64,000 nucleotides of DNA from Cupriavidus numazuensis. GTDB lineage: Bacteria > Pseudomonadota > Gammaproteobacteria > Burkholderiales > Burkholderiaceae. The notes under the pieces are model-generated. The model did not search any database. It was not told the DNA's origin and saw only the letters and a program-made list of their open reading frames with translations. The number at the start of each line of letters is the position of its first letter. Within the stretch, counting starts at the first letter, position 1. The stretch covers positions 86,362 to 150,361 of the forward strand of contig NZ_CAJPVI010000017.1 of NCBI RefSeq assembly GCF_905397435.1, read 5' to 3'. Of the stretch, positions 33,868-42,384 are shown piece after piece. Position numbers and translations under genes: made by a program.

Positions 33868-34561
33868 GAAACGACAGTTCCATGCCGATGCGTTCGCCTG
33901 CGCGGACGCGGCTGATCGCATGCCGGAGATTGACGCGATAGTGCCCGCTTGCTCCATGGTGAGGGCGCCGGGCTGTGCTGATGATCGCCATGTCGCCAAT
34001 CCCGAGCGGCACCACCGCTGGCCGCGACTGCATGCGCGGGCGCTGCTCGGTCATTACGAATTCACCGCCCTGAAAATCCACGCCCGGTTCGCTGAGCAAC
34101 GCGATGACCTGCAGCGGGAATACATGTTCGCCATCTGCGCGTTGATGCAGGGCGAGATAGTCGCCAGAACGAAGGCGATTCAGGCAGGACAGCGGCTGGC
34201 ACTGAGCCGCCTCCCGATTGTGTTTCAGGAACTCGCTCAATTCCCCCGGGTAGCGGTAGTCGATATCCATCAGTGCGTTCCACCGGTCCGCAATGGGCGA
34301 CAGCATGCGATATAGCGCCGTGCGCCAGTTTGCCCAAGGTTCGGGAAGCATGCCGCCGAAGCAGAACAACTCGCCGCGCCCGAGCCCGGCGGATTCGAGC
34401 GACTGACGGCGTAATGCGGTAGATGGTCCGGTCTCGCGGGCGATGATCCTTGCCTGTTCCGGCGAGAGCAGGCCGGGCAGCCGGGCATAGCCATCCTGAT
34501 CAAGCTGCGCGGCAATCTGCTGCCAGTCCAACTGGTCGAATATCGTAGCGGATGAAGGCAT
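33854..34561 (-). CDS. 2OG-Fe(II) oxygenase-like protein of the DNA-alkylation-repair type
   Basis: This 235-residue protein has DQDGYARLPGLLSPEQARII, then VFPLQVIALLSEPGVDFQGG and EFVMTEQRPRMQSRPAVVPL, and YRVNLRHAISRVRAGERIG. These blocks are typical of the small 2OG-Fe(II) oxygenase family placed next to ada in many proteobacteria and thought to repair methylated DNA. The expected H-x-D iron motif is unusual here: the region reads LHQRADGEH, with Asp shifted. The gene begins 13 bases after ada on the same strand. Repair activity is inferred from family and context. Confidence 0.78.
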   Translation of the reverse strand: MPSSATIFDQLDWQQIAAQLDQDGYARLPGLLSPEQARIIARETGPSTALRRQSLESAGLGRGELFCFGGMLPEPWANWRTALYRMLSPIADRWNALMDIDYRYPGELSEFLKHNREAAQCQPLSCLNRLRSGDYLALHQRADGEHVFPLQVIALLSEPGVDFQGGEFVMTEQRPRMQSRPAVVPLGIGDMAIISTARRPHHGASGHYRVNLRHAISRVRAGERIGMELSFHDAP

Positions 34562-34574
34562 CGCATTATCCCGG

Positions 34575-35651
34575 TCAGGCTTCGGCTTCGCGCAGCAGCA
34601 GTTCGCGCTTGCGATCCACGCCCCAGCGATAGCCGGCAATGTCGCCATCGCGACGGACGACGCGGTGGCAAGGAATCGCGACGGCAATGTGGTTCGCGCC
34701 GCAAGCCTGAGCGACAGCGCGCGTTGCCGTGGGTCTGCCGATGCGCTCGGCGATCTCCGCATAGCTGACGGTCGTGCCGGGCGGGATCTCGCGCAAGGCC
34801 TGCCAGACGCGCTCCTGGAACGCGGTACCACGCACGTCGAGCGGCAGGTTGAGGCCGATGGACGGCGCCTCGACGAAGCCGACCACCTGCGCGACAAGCT
34901 TTTCGAAGCCGGCATCGCCGCCGATGAGCTGGGCATTGGGAAACTGGTCCTGCAGCTCGCGCACGAGCGCATCCGGGTCATCGTTCAGCAGGATCGCGCA
35001 GATGCCGCGCTGGCTCTGCGCGACGAGGATGGCGCCCAGCGAACATTGGCCGACCGCGAAGTAGATCACCGCACCCGTGCCGCCGGCCCGGTAGTCGCGC
35101 GCGCGCATGCCGAGCAACTGGTCGGAGGTTTCGTAGAACCGGCTGTTGGAGTTGAAGCCGGCATCGTAGATGGCCTCCGTCACCGATGCGTCAGGTGTGC
35201 CAAGACCCGCACGCAGCCGGCGTGCGCGGTAGGCCGATGCATAGGCCCGGGGTGTCAGGCCGGTCTCGGCCTTGAAGACGCGGTGCAGGTGGAACGGGCT
35301 CATGCCGGCGCGCGCAGCCAGTTCATCGAGGCTGGGGACGGTGTCGGAAGCTTCGATCAGGCGGCAGACCTCCGCCACCAGCGCGGCGCGCCCGGCGGCG
35401 GCGCTGGTCTGGTCGGCGCGGGCGCGGCGGCTGGCACGGTATCCGGCGGCTTCGGCTGCTGCGGGCGTATCGAAGAACTCGACGTTCTCGCGCTTCGGCA
35501 GGCGCGCGGAAGCGCTGGGACGGCAATACACGCCTGTCGTGCGCACGGCGTAGACGAAGTGTCCGTCAGCGGCGGCGTCGCGCGCCTGTACTGCCTGCCA
35601 GCGCGATGCGTCGCTCGCGTACAGGGCGTTGCGGGTGGCTTTCGCGTTCAT
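34575..35651 (-). CDS. ada: Ada: O6-alkylguanine-DNA methyltransferase/regulator with degenerate zinc site
   Basis: This 358-residue protein has the three Ada parts. The N-terminal domain (HFVYAVRTTGVYCRPS, Cys43) is followed by an AraC helix-turn-helix (LAARAGMSPFHLHRVFKAET, residues 110-190) and a methyltransferase domain with active Cys328 in AIPCHRVV. Compared with E. coli Ada, only the first of four zinc cysteines remains: the others are Ala47, Ser74 and Ala77. O6-methylguanine repair should be intact. Methylphosphotriester sensing and self-activation are doubtful. The ATG at 35651 is preferred because the N-terminus then fits the family. It leads a three-gene minus-strand repair group. 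Confidence 0.9.
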   Translation of the reverse strand: MNAKATRNALYASDASRWQAVQARDAAADGHFVYAVRTTGVYCRPSASARLPKRENVEFFDTPAAAEAAGYRASRRARADQTSAAAGRAALVAEVCRLIEASDTVPSLDELAARAGMSPFHLHRVFKAETGLTPRAYASAYRARRLRAGLGTPDASVTEAIYDAGFNSNSRFYETSDQLLGMRARDYRAGGTGAVIYFAVGQCSLGAILVAQSQRGICAILLNDDPDALVRELQDQFPNAQLIGGDAGFEKLVAQVVGFVEAPSIGLNLPLDVRGTAFQERVWQALREIPPGTTVSYAEIAERIGRPTATRAVAQACGANHIAVAIPCHRVVRRDGDIAGYRWGVDRKRELLLREAEA

Positions 35652-35781
35652 GATGCTTGTCCTGGAAGGGTCGATCACGGTGCCAGAATAGGCCCGGATT
35701 CGATCGCAAGAACTCCGATTCTTGCGGACTAATTTCCCACAAATCCTGGACAACGGGGTGACGCCAGAAGTATCCGCCGGG

Positions 35782-36933
35782 CTACCTCTGGCCGGTGGCG
35801 GCGCGCCAACGCATGACGAACGCGCGGTAAGCGGCGATGTCCAGATGCCGCGTCAGGTCCGCGTCGTTCGGAATCGGGCGCATACCGGTGCCCAGTTGCG
35901 CTGCCAGATGTGCGGCGGTAGTGTCGCCGCCGACGTCGCCGCGCACGGCATACAGCCCGGCGCGCTGTGCCATCAGGGTCTGCCCGCGCCGCGACAGCGT
36001 GTAGTCGACCCATAGCCGGGCCGCGTTCGCGTGGCTGGCGCGCTGGCTGATGAGCTGGATGCGCGACAGCGCCAGCGTGTAGTCAGTCAGGAAGGCCCAG
36101 CCGATTCCGGCGTCTTTGCGCGCCTGGGCAACCGTGTAGGCGCCGAGCACGTTGTAGGCGATGGTCATGGCACCGCTGGCCACCTGGCGCAGCATGGCGG
36201 CGGTGGTCGTCGCGTACCTGGCATCGACCCTGCCCAGTCCCGCGGCCATGTCCCAGAAGGCGGGCCACGCCCGGGCGTCCTGGGCGGCCAGCAGGAAGCC
36301 CAGGCCGGATTTCTCGATATCGTAGGTGATGACGCGGCCGCGCAACGGGCTGGCCTGGGCCGCCAGCAGTTTGGCGAAGTCGCCATGCGTATGCGGCACC
36401 TGTGCCGCGGGCAGCAGCTTGCGGTTGTAGGCGATCGCCACCGGTTCGATGCTGGTGGCCCAGGCGCGGTCCTGCCACCGTGCCCAGTCGGGCAGGCCGG
36501 ACGCTTCGGGCGACGCATAGGCCATGGCATAGCCGCGCCCGACCAGGCTGGCCTGCAGGTCCATGGCCGAACTCCACAGCACATCCGCGGATTCGGTGCC
36601 GAGCTGCGTCTCGGCCAGGTAGCGGTGGTACAGCTCGGTGCTGGTCAGGTCGTCGTACTCGACGCTGACGCGCGGGTACATCGAGCGGAAGTCGTCAAGG
36701 AGCGGCTTGACCACGTCGGCATCGGTGGTGGAATAGATCACCAGCCGGGCTTCGTCTTCGGCCGCGCGGACGATGTCGGCGTAGGCGCGCGGGTAGCCGG
36801 GCGGCGCCGTTGCCCGGGGCGCGTAGCCGAGCAGCTCGCTGGCGTCCTGCGCCGCCGCCAGCAGCGGTGCGCCCAGTGCCAGCCCCAGCAGTGTGCGCCG
36901 CCGGGCGAGGAATGGCGTGCGGTGATTTTGCAT
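35782..36933 (-). CDS. periplasmic extracellular solute-binding protein (family 1, Fe(III)-type)
   Basis: This 383-residue protein begins with a Tat-like signal (FLARRRTLLGLALGAPLLAA) and belongs to the solute-binding group of AfuA/FbpA and related proteins. LVIYSTTDADVVKPLLDDF is the typical first strand, with ADVLWSSAMDLQASL and AIAYNRKLLPAAQVPH after it. It lies nine bases behind a CitMHS citrate transporter gene, with no ABC permease or ATPase genes. It may bind a metal-citrate or a tricarboxylate and act as a sensor or feeder for the transporter or a two-component system elsewhere. Confidence 0.85.
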   Translation of the reverse strand: MQNHRTPFLARRRTLLGLALGAPLLAAAQDASELLGYAPRATAPPGYPRAYADIVRAAEDEARLVIYSTTDADVVKPLLDDFRSMYPRVSVEYDDLTSTELYHRYLAETQLGTESADVLWSSAMDLQASLVGRGYAMAYASPEASGLPDWARWQDRAWATSIEPVAIAYNRKLLPAAQVPHTHGDFAKLLAAQASPLRGRVITYDIEKSGLGFLLAAQDARAWPAFWDMAAGLGRVDARYATTTAAMLRQVASGAMTIAYNVLGAYTVAQARKDAGIGWAFLTDYTLALSRIQLISQRASHANAARLWVDYTLSRRGQTLMAQRAGLYAVRGDVGGDTTAAHLAAQLGTGMRPIPNDADLTRHLDIAAYRAFVMRWRAATGQR

Positions 36934-36942
36934 GCGGAAGCC

Positions 36943-38256
36943 TCAGGTCCTGCCCACGACCGGGATCACGCCGAAGATGATGCTTGCGAGCAGCATCACC
37001 GCCGCCGCCGAGAGTGCCCACAGCAGCGTATAGCGCTGATGATCGCCGAACTCGACCTCGCACAGGCCGACCAGCAGGTAGGTCGACGCCACCAGCGGAC
37101 TGAGCAGGTGCACCTGCTGGCCGATCAGCGAAGCCCGCCCGAGCTCCGCGGCGCCAATGCCGTGCACGGCGCCTGCCTTGGCCAGGATCGGCAGGATGCC
37201 GAAGTAGAACGCATCGTTGGAGATGAAGAACGTGAACGGCACGCTCAGCACCGCGGTCACGACCGCGAGATACGGCTCCAGCCAGTTGGGCAGGCCGGCA
37301 ATGACGCTCGCGGCAATGGCATCGACCATCTTCGTGCCCGACAGGATGCCGACGAAGATGCCGGCGGCAAAGATCAGCGAGACCACCGGCACGATATTGC
37401 CGGCGTGCGAGGCGATCCGCTCCTTCTGATCCTGCATATTGGGATAGTTGACCATCAGCGCGATCGCCGACGCGACCATGAACAACACCTGCAGCGGGAT
37501 CGCGCCGTGGATCAGCAGCGCCATCAGTGCCACCGTCAGCGCGAAGTTGAACCACAGCAGCCGGGGCCGCGCAGTCGCGGGCTCGCTGGCGGTGACCATC
37601 GGACCAGCTTCGGCGGGCATGCCAGTCTGCTGCAGCGCCAGCGCACCGAGACGCCTTTTCTCGCGGCGCCCGAGCAGGCCCGCGACAAAGATGCACCAGA
37701 CGCCCGTGACGATCATCGGCAGGATCATCGGGACGAACAGCTGGCCAACGTCCACGCCGAGCGAACTGGCCGCGCGGGCCGTGGGGCCACCCCAGGGCAG
37801 GATGTTCATGAGCCCGCCGGCCATCATGATGACGCAGGCGAGCACCAGCCGGCTGAGGCCCAGGCGCTTGTACAGCGGCAGCATGGCCGCGCAGGTGATC
37901 ATGTAGGTGGTCGAGCCGTCGCCGTCGAGCGATACCACGGTAGCCAGCACAAAGGTACCGATCACGATCTTGGTCGGATCGTTGCCGACCAGTCTCAGGA
38001 TGACGCGCACCGCCGGGTCGAACAGGCCGGCATCGATCATGATCCCGAAATACAGGATCGCGAACATCAGCATGACGCCGGTGGGGGCCAGCTTCTTGAT
38101 GCCTTCAAGCATCATCGGGCCCAGGTTGAGCCCGAAGCCCGCCAGCAGCCCGAAGATGATGGGCACCACGATCAGCGCCACCATCGCCGACAGGCGCTTG
38201 GTCATGATCAGCGCCATGAAGACGATGATCATCGTGTAGGCGATGGCTGTCAGCAT
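36943..38256 (-). CDS. CitMHS-family citrate(-Mg2+):H+ symporter
   Basis: This 437-residue integral membrane protein has about twelve hydrophobic helices. It has family segments IVFMALIMTKRLSAMVALIV, FAILYFGIMIDAGLFDPAV, VVSLDGDGSTTYMITCAAML and LMNILPWGGPTARAASSLGV. CitMHS carriers import citrate as a complex with Mg2+ or Ca2+ and protons. The start at 38256 follows CCGGAGGTCGCAG. The next gene encodes a periplasmic binding protein and forms the same transcript. A G-quadruplex-prone tract lies 130-170 bases upstream. Confidence 0.9.
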   Translation of the reverse strand: MLTAIAYTMIIVFMALIMTKRLSAMVALIVVPIIFGLLAGFGLNLGPMMLEGIKKLAPTGVMLMFAILYFGIMIDAGLFDPAVRVILRLVGNDPTKIVIGTFVLATVVSLDGDGSTTYMITCAAMLPLYKRLGLSRLVLACVIMMAGGLMNILPWGGPTARAASSLGVDVGQLFVPMILPMIVTGVWCIFVAGLLGRREKRRLGALALQQTGMPAEAGPMVTASEPATARPRLLWFNFALTVALMALLIHGAIPLQVLFMVASAIALMVNYPNMQDQKERIASHAGNIVPVVSLIFAAGIFVGILSGTKMVDAIAASVIAGLPNWLEPYLAVVTAVLSVPFTFFISNDAFYFGILPILAKAGAVHGIGAAELGRASLIGQQVHLLSPLVASTYLLVGLCEVEFGDHQRYTLLWALSAAAVMLLASIIFGVIPVVGRT

Positions 38257-38375
38257 CTGCGACCTCCGGCGGTGCTCAGGCTACAAACCAGCGTCGGCGG
38301 CCGCCGAGGGCTTTTACAGCCTCTCCAGCAGCGGCGCCGCGATCACTACGTCGATACTGAGGGAGTATATGTTGC

Positions 38376-38430
38376 GGGGGAGGCCCGTGTAGGGGAGATT
38401 TGGGGTCTTGGGGGGCTTGGGGGAATTGGG
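38376..38430 (+). promoter_or_regulatory. G-quadruplex-prone tract upstream of the citrate transporter
   Basis: Six G-runs follow each other: 5 G (38376), 4 (38392), 4 (38402), 6 (38410), 5 (38419) and 3 (38428). The four runs from 38392 to 38423 are separated by loops of only 6, 4 and 3 bases, enough for a four-layer quadruplex. The tract lies on the template-like strand upstream of the minus-strand CitMHS gene. Confidence 0.6.
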
Positions 38431-38543
38431 AGGATCGCTGTTGGCTGGCGCCGCAGTTTCGCCGGCGTAGCCGGCGAGTCACTTTCTGTCCGAGCGACAA
38501 ACGTGGCGATGATGACGGAGTGCCTCGGACTACCCTGACTGGA

Positions 38544-39479
38544 CTACTGATCTGCTGGCTCGCCGGCACGCGCCCAGCGCATCGGCAAGGCCGCCTCGCG
38601 CCGCACGATTTTCTCGGGGAAGAAACGCCACAGGCGTTCGGCGCCCTGAAATGCGGCGATCTCGGGTGAGTCGACGATGACTTCCACGCGGCCCGACATC
38701 TGCAGCAGCTCACCGGTCTCGAAATCGGCGAAGGTGACGCCGGCCGTGGGGTTCACCATGAAGTTGCCGAGCGTGTTGAAGAACAGATTGCCGGCGAAAT
38801 CGGGAATGGTGAGGCCGCCGTCTGCGTCTAGCCGCACGAAGCCGGGCTGACCGCCGCGGTGCGACACGTCGACCTGCCGGCCGGCATCAGGCCGGTCCGC
38901 GTAGGACGCCACAAAGAACGCGTCCCCCGAGGCGATCAGCGCGCGTGCGCGCGAGTCGAGGGCATCCATTGCCAGCGGGGCGATGGATGTCTGCTCGGAC
39001 GGGTCGCGCGTAAAGCTGAACGCGCGTTGCTGGATGTAGCGCGGGCAGTTGCCGAAGCTCTGTGCCACGTCAATGTGAAAGCCCGCGCCGGCACTGTCTG
39101 CATGCCGCAGCACACCATTCATGCGATTGCGCCGGCGCGTCATCAGGTCGATGCCGAGCAGGCCCACGGGCTGGCCGTCTTCCATGCCTGCGTCAGCGGG
39201 GTCTGCGGCGTCCCGTGGCAAGTGCATATCCAGGATGCGGGCATCGGGCGAATGCAGAAAGCCCGGAGCTCCTGCGCGCAACGTTGCCCACACGCGTCCG
39301 TCCGGCGCTACGGTGCCGAGCACGACGAACGGCATCTGCGCGAAGAACTCACGATGCTGGTCCGGCATGTAGTCCCGAACTACGCGCCGGCCGATGTCTT
39401 CCATCTTTGCCGCGACACCGAAGCGGGCCTGCAGTGCGAGTTCGCCCGCGTGCCAGGGAAAGTTGGGGGTGGTGGACAT
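38544..39479 (-). CDS. pyridoxamine-phosphate-oxidase-like FMN-binding protein
   Basis: This 311-residue protein contains two split-barrel FMN-type segments. The first is around FAQMPFVVLGTVAPDGRVWA (residues 45-65). The second is around ALIASGDAFFVASYADRPDA and GFVRLDADGGLTIPDFAGNL, followed by FFNTLGNFMVNPTAGVTFAD. Such fused PNPOx-like proteins are flavin-linked oxidoreductases of unknown substrate, sometimes joined to a ferredoxin domain, absent here. Start at 39479 follows CAGGAGGAGTCCGAAC. It lies 49 bases behind a glutathione transferase gene on the same strand. Confidence 0.82.
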   Translation of the reverse strand: MSTTPNFPWHAGELALQARFGVAAKMEDIGRRVVRDYMPDQHREFFAQMPFVVLGTVAPDGRVWATLRAGAPGFLHSPDARILDMHLPRDAADPADAGMEDGQPVGLLGIDLMTRRRNRMNGVLRHADSAGAGFHIDVAQSFGNCPRYIQQRAFSFTRDPSEQTSIAPLAMDALDSRARALIASGDAFFVASYADRPDAGRQVDVSHRGGQPGFVRLDADGGLTIPDFAGNLFFNTLGNFMVNPTAGVTFADFETGELLQMSGRVEVIVDSPEIAAFQGAERLWRFFPEKIVRREAALPMRWARAGEPADQ

Positions 39480-39528
39480 GTTCGGACTCCTCCTGTCAGC
39501 GGGAGACGGGGTGCGGTGGGCCGCGCTT

Positions 39529-40140
39529 TCAGGCTTCGAGCCCGGCGGCGCTCTTCTTGAACTCGACAAAGCCAGGCAGCGCTTCTACGGCGGCGAGCCA
39601 GCGCCTGACGTTGGCGTAGTCCGCCAGGTCGACAAAGCCTTCCGGCGCGCGCGCAATGTAGCTGTAGAGCGCTACGTCGGCGATGGTCGGCTGTGCCGCG
39701 GCGATCCATTCGCGGCCTTCGAGCGCGTCGTCCACGCGCTTGATGACTACGTGGGCGCGGGCGATCACCTCTTCGCTGTTCAGCGGCGCGCCGAACACGG
39801 TGATCAGGCGTGCGGCGGCGGGACCGAAGGCGATATCGCCCGCGGCCACGGACAGCCAGCGTTGCACCGCGGCGGCGGCGGCCGGCGCTTCAGGCAGCCA
39901 GTCGGTCCTGCCGAACTTGCGGGCCAGGTAGACCATGATGGCGTTCGAGTCCGGTACCACGGTGTCGCCGTCGACAAGGACCGGCAGCTGCCCGAACGGA
40001 TTGAGCTTGAGGAACTCGGGCGACTTGTGCTCGCGCCTGGCCAGGTCGACCTCGACAGGCTCGGCGTGGGCGCCGATCAGCGACAGGAACAGGCGGGCGC
40101 GGTGCGAATGACCGGACAGCGGATGGACGTAGATCTGCAT
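39529..40140 (-). CDS. glutathione S-transferase
   Basis: This 203-residue protein has the thioredoxin-like N-domain of GSTs: [20 protein letters not shown] with the catalytic Ser region, [20 protein letters not shown] with the cis-Pro and the glutathione-binding Asp-Ser. The helical C-domain includes [20 protein letters not shown] with the conserved N-capping box. It conjugates glutathione to electrophiles or reduces peroxides. It is upstream of the flavoprotein gene and downstream of a LysR gene. A T-N11-A palindrome in its promoter region suggests control by that LysR. Confidence 0.92.
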   Translation of the reverse strand: MQIYVHPLSGHSHRARLFLSLIGAHAEPVEVDLARREHKSPEFLKLNPFGQLPVLVDGDTVVPDSNAIMVYLARKFGRTDWLPEAPAAAAAVQRWLSVAAGDIAFGPAAARLITVFGAPLNSEEVIARAHVVIKRVDDALEGREWIAAAQPTIADVALYSYIARAPEGFVDLADYANVRRWLAAVEALPGFVEFKKSAAGLEA

Positions 40141-40274
40141 GGAAAAAGCCCCTTTGGCGTCGGATGGTTTGCCCGCTGCTGCCGCATTCTTGCGGCCGGC
40201 GCGCGGGTGTGGTGGTGCAAATCATCTTAGGTGCGCGAACGGCCACGAAAAACGGCCTGTCCGTGAAGGGACTC

Positions 40275-40289
40275 TTCTGGAAACCAGAA
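40275..40289. promoter_or_regulatory. LysR-type palindrome upstream of GST gene
   Basis: TTCTGG-AAA-CCAGAA is a perfect inverted repeat and contains the LysR T-N11-A pattern (40276-40288). It lies just behind the LysR stop codon and about 135 bases before the GST start. It is the best candidate operator for the neighbouring LysR protein. Confidence 0.55.
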
Positions 40290-40299
40290 TAATGCGGCG

Positions 40300-41199
40300 T
40301 CAGTTGATAGTCTGGTCGGCGCGCAGCCGTTCGATCGCCAGATCCAGGAAGGCGCGCACTTTTTGCACCGCGTGGCGCCCTTCACGATGGATCACATGGA
40401 TCGGAAGCGGCCGCGGTTCATAGTCGGCCAGCACGATCCGCAGCCGCCCCTCGGCCAGTTCGCCCGCGACTTGATACGACAGCACGCGGGCCACGCCGAA
40501 GCCGGCCACCGCCGCAGCGATAGCGGAGTCATTGGTGGTGGTGGCCATGCGCGGGGCGATGCGCGTGAGTACCGGCTGATCGTTGTGATGAAAGCGCCAT
40601 TCCGGCAGCGTGGAGATGCCGGTGGTCTGGATCAGCGTATGGTGGGCCAGGTCGTCCGGTGTCCGTGGCACGCCATGGCGGGCGAGGTAGTCCGGCGAAG
40701 CGCAGACCACGCGCCGCACGCGTCCGACCGGCACCGCCTGCAGCGACGAACTCGGCAGATCGCCGATGCGCACACCAACGTCGATGCCTTCATCGACAAA
40801 ATTGACCACGCGGTCCAGCAGCAGGCAACTGACGCCGACCTCGGGATAGCGCTGCAGATATTCGACGACGATCGGCGTGACGTAGCGCGAGCCGAACAGG
40901 ACCGATGCCGTCACCGACAACTGGCCGCGCGGCGCCGCATGCGTTCCCGTGGCGGAAAGTTCGGCCTCTTCGATCTCGGCCAGCAGGCGTCGGCAATTCT
41001 CGAAGTAAGCGGCCCCGGTTTCGGTGGGCCGCACCAGCCGGGTGGTGCGCGTCAGCAGCCGCACGCCAAGGTGGGCCTCCAGTTCCGTGATCACGCGGCT
41101 CACGACGGACAGCGATACATCGAGCTTGCGCGCAGCGGCCGTGAAGCCGCCGGTCTCCACGACCGTGACGAAGGTCTTCATGGCCTGCAGCCGATCCAC
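40300..41199 (-). CDS. LysR-family transcriptional regulator
   Basis: This 299-residue regulator starts with GTG at 41199 behind GGGGGACGCGC. The helix-turn-helix is MKTFVTVVETGGFTAAARKL plus SVVSRVITELEAHLGVRLLT. The effector domain includes GQLSVTASVLFGSRYVTPIV and EGIDVGVRIGDLPSSSL. This pattern is the large LysR subgroup linked to quinone, GST and oxidoreductase genes. It is on the same strand as the GST and flavoprotein genes and could be their activator or repressor. Confidence 0.9.
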   Translation of the reverse strand: MDRLQAMKTFVTVVETGGFTAAARKLDVSLSVVSRVITELEAHLGVRLLTRTTRLVRPTETGAAYFENCRRLLAEIEEAELSATGTHAAPRGQLSVTASVLFGSRYVTPIVVEYLQRYPEVGVSCLLLDRVVNFVDEGIDVGVRIGDLPSSSLQAVPVGRVRRVVCASPDYLARHGVPRTPDDLAHHTLIQTTGISTLPEWRFHHNDQPVLTRIAPRMATTTNDSAIAAAVAGFGVARVLSYQVAGELAEGRLRIVLADYEPRPLPIHVIHREGRHAVQKVRAFLDLAIERLRADQTIN

Positions 41200-41302
41200 G
41201 CGCGTCCCCCGGGGTTGGTTTGTCGCGAGTATATCGGGACGCAGGAAAGGGGCCGTAGCCCCTCCGGTATTTGTATTCGCAGCCCAGGCTGCGAGTTGGT
41301 GC

Positions 41303-42001
41303 TCAGTGTTCGATCACGGGCGCATGGACCGGCGCGATCGAAGCATGCGTGGTCGCGGTACGCTGCGCGGCCTTGTGCACCATCGTGTAGGCGTAGTCGA
41401 TGCCCATGCCGTAGGCGCCCGAGTGTTCCTTGGCCACGCCGATGACGGCGTCGTAGGTCTCGCGGTTCTTCCAGTCGCGTTGCCATTCCAGCATGACCTG
41501 CTGCCAGGTCACCGGCACCACGCCGGCCTGGATCATGCGTTGCATGGCATAGTCGTGCGCTTCCTTCGTCGTGCCGCCGGACGCGTCCGCCACCATGTAG
41601 ATCTCGTAGTCGCCTTCCAGCATGGCGCTCAGCGCGAAGGTCGTGTTGCAGACTTCGGTCCACAGTCCGGCCACGACGATCTTCTTGCGGCCGTTCGCGG
41701 CGAGCGCGTCGCGCACCTTCTGGTCATCCCACGAATTCATCGAGCTGCGTTCGAGGGTTTCCTTGCCGGGAAACACGTCGAGCAGTTCGGGGTAGGTGAA
41801 GCCGGAGAACGATTCGCTTTCGACCGTGGTGATGGTGGTCGGCACCTCGAAGATCTTTGCTGCCTTGGCCAGGCCCACGACATTGTTCTTCATGGTCTGG
41901 CGGTCCATCGACTGGACGCCGAACGCCATCTGCGGCTGGTGGTCGATGATGATGAGCTGGCTGTTGCGCGGGGTCAGGACTTGCAGCTTGGCGTTCGACA
42001 T
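41303..42001 (-). CDS. isochorismatase-superfamily cysteine hydrolase (YcaC-like)
   Basis: This 232-residue hydrolase resembles E. coli YcaC. SQLIIIDHQPQMAFGV carries the catalytic Asp, LERSSMNSWDDQKVRDAL matches the INAWDN region, and VVAGLWTEVCNTTFALSAM holds the nucleophile Cys. ASGGTTKEAHDYAMQRMIQAG is also shared. The family hydrolyses amides or related bonds, but YcaC's own substrate is unsettled. The start follows AAGAGAGACGCC. It is divergent from the DnaJ-like gene. Confidence 0.87.
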   Translation of the reverse strand: MSNAKLQVLTPRNSQLIIIDHQPQMAFGVQSMDRQTMKNNVVGLAKAAKIFEVPTTITTVESESFSGFTYPELLDVFPGKETLERSSMNSWDDQKVRDALAANGRKKIVVAGLWTEVCNTTFALSAMLEGDYEIYMVADASGGTTKEAHDYAMQRMIQAGVVPVTWQQVMLEWQRDWKNRETYDAVIGVAKEHSGAYGMGIDYAYTMVHKAAQRTATTHASIAPVHAPVIEH

Positions 42002-42384
42002 GGCGTCTCTCTTAAACGGAAAAATTCAATCGGTTTGAACTTGGAGTCTGGCGGGCTACTTGCTGTGCTGTTCGCCATGAGCAGAACTATAGACAGGGAC
42101 GACCCTAAGGAATGGGGCTATCGCTGTCATAGTTAATCAAAAAAATTGAATATCAATGAGTGGCGTACATGCCTCATGCCCCCTCCCTCAGTTGGGGTGA
42201 AATTCGACGCGTTGGTGTCGACAACCCATGGGGGCATTGCCTGCGCGCAACGCGCATCCGAAGCGGTGCGACGGATGGCCCCGCGACACAGCAGACGCCG
42301 CGCTGGTGAAAGAAGCCGCCGCCTCGGCGAGGTCGCCCCGGGCGGGCCGGACAATTTCACCACGACGAGAACCAGAACTCAGGG
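42002..42384. other. 383-base divergent intergenic region
   Basis: The gap between the YcaC-like and DnaJ-like genes holds promoters for both. An AT-rich block (about 42130-42155) is the clearest promoter area. No recognised heat-shock element, palindrome or small gene could be identified by eye. Confidence 0.4.

Noticed and set aside
36031..38538. 835-codon plus-strand frame
   Set aside because: Antisense to the binding protein and CitMHS genes, which have clear motifs and ribosome binding sites.
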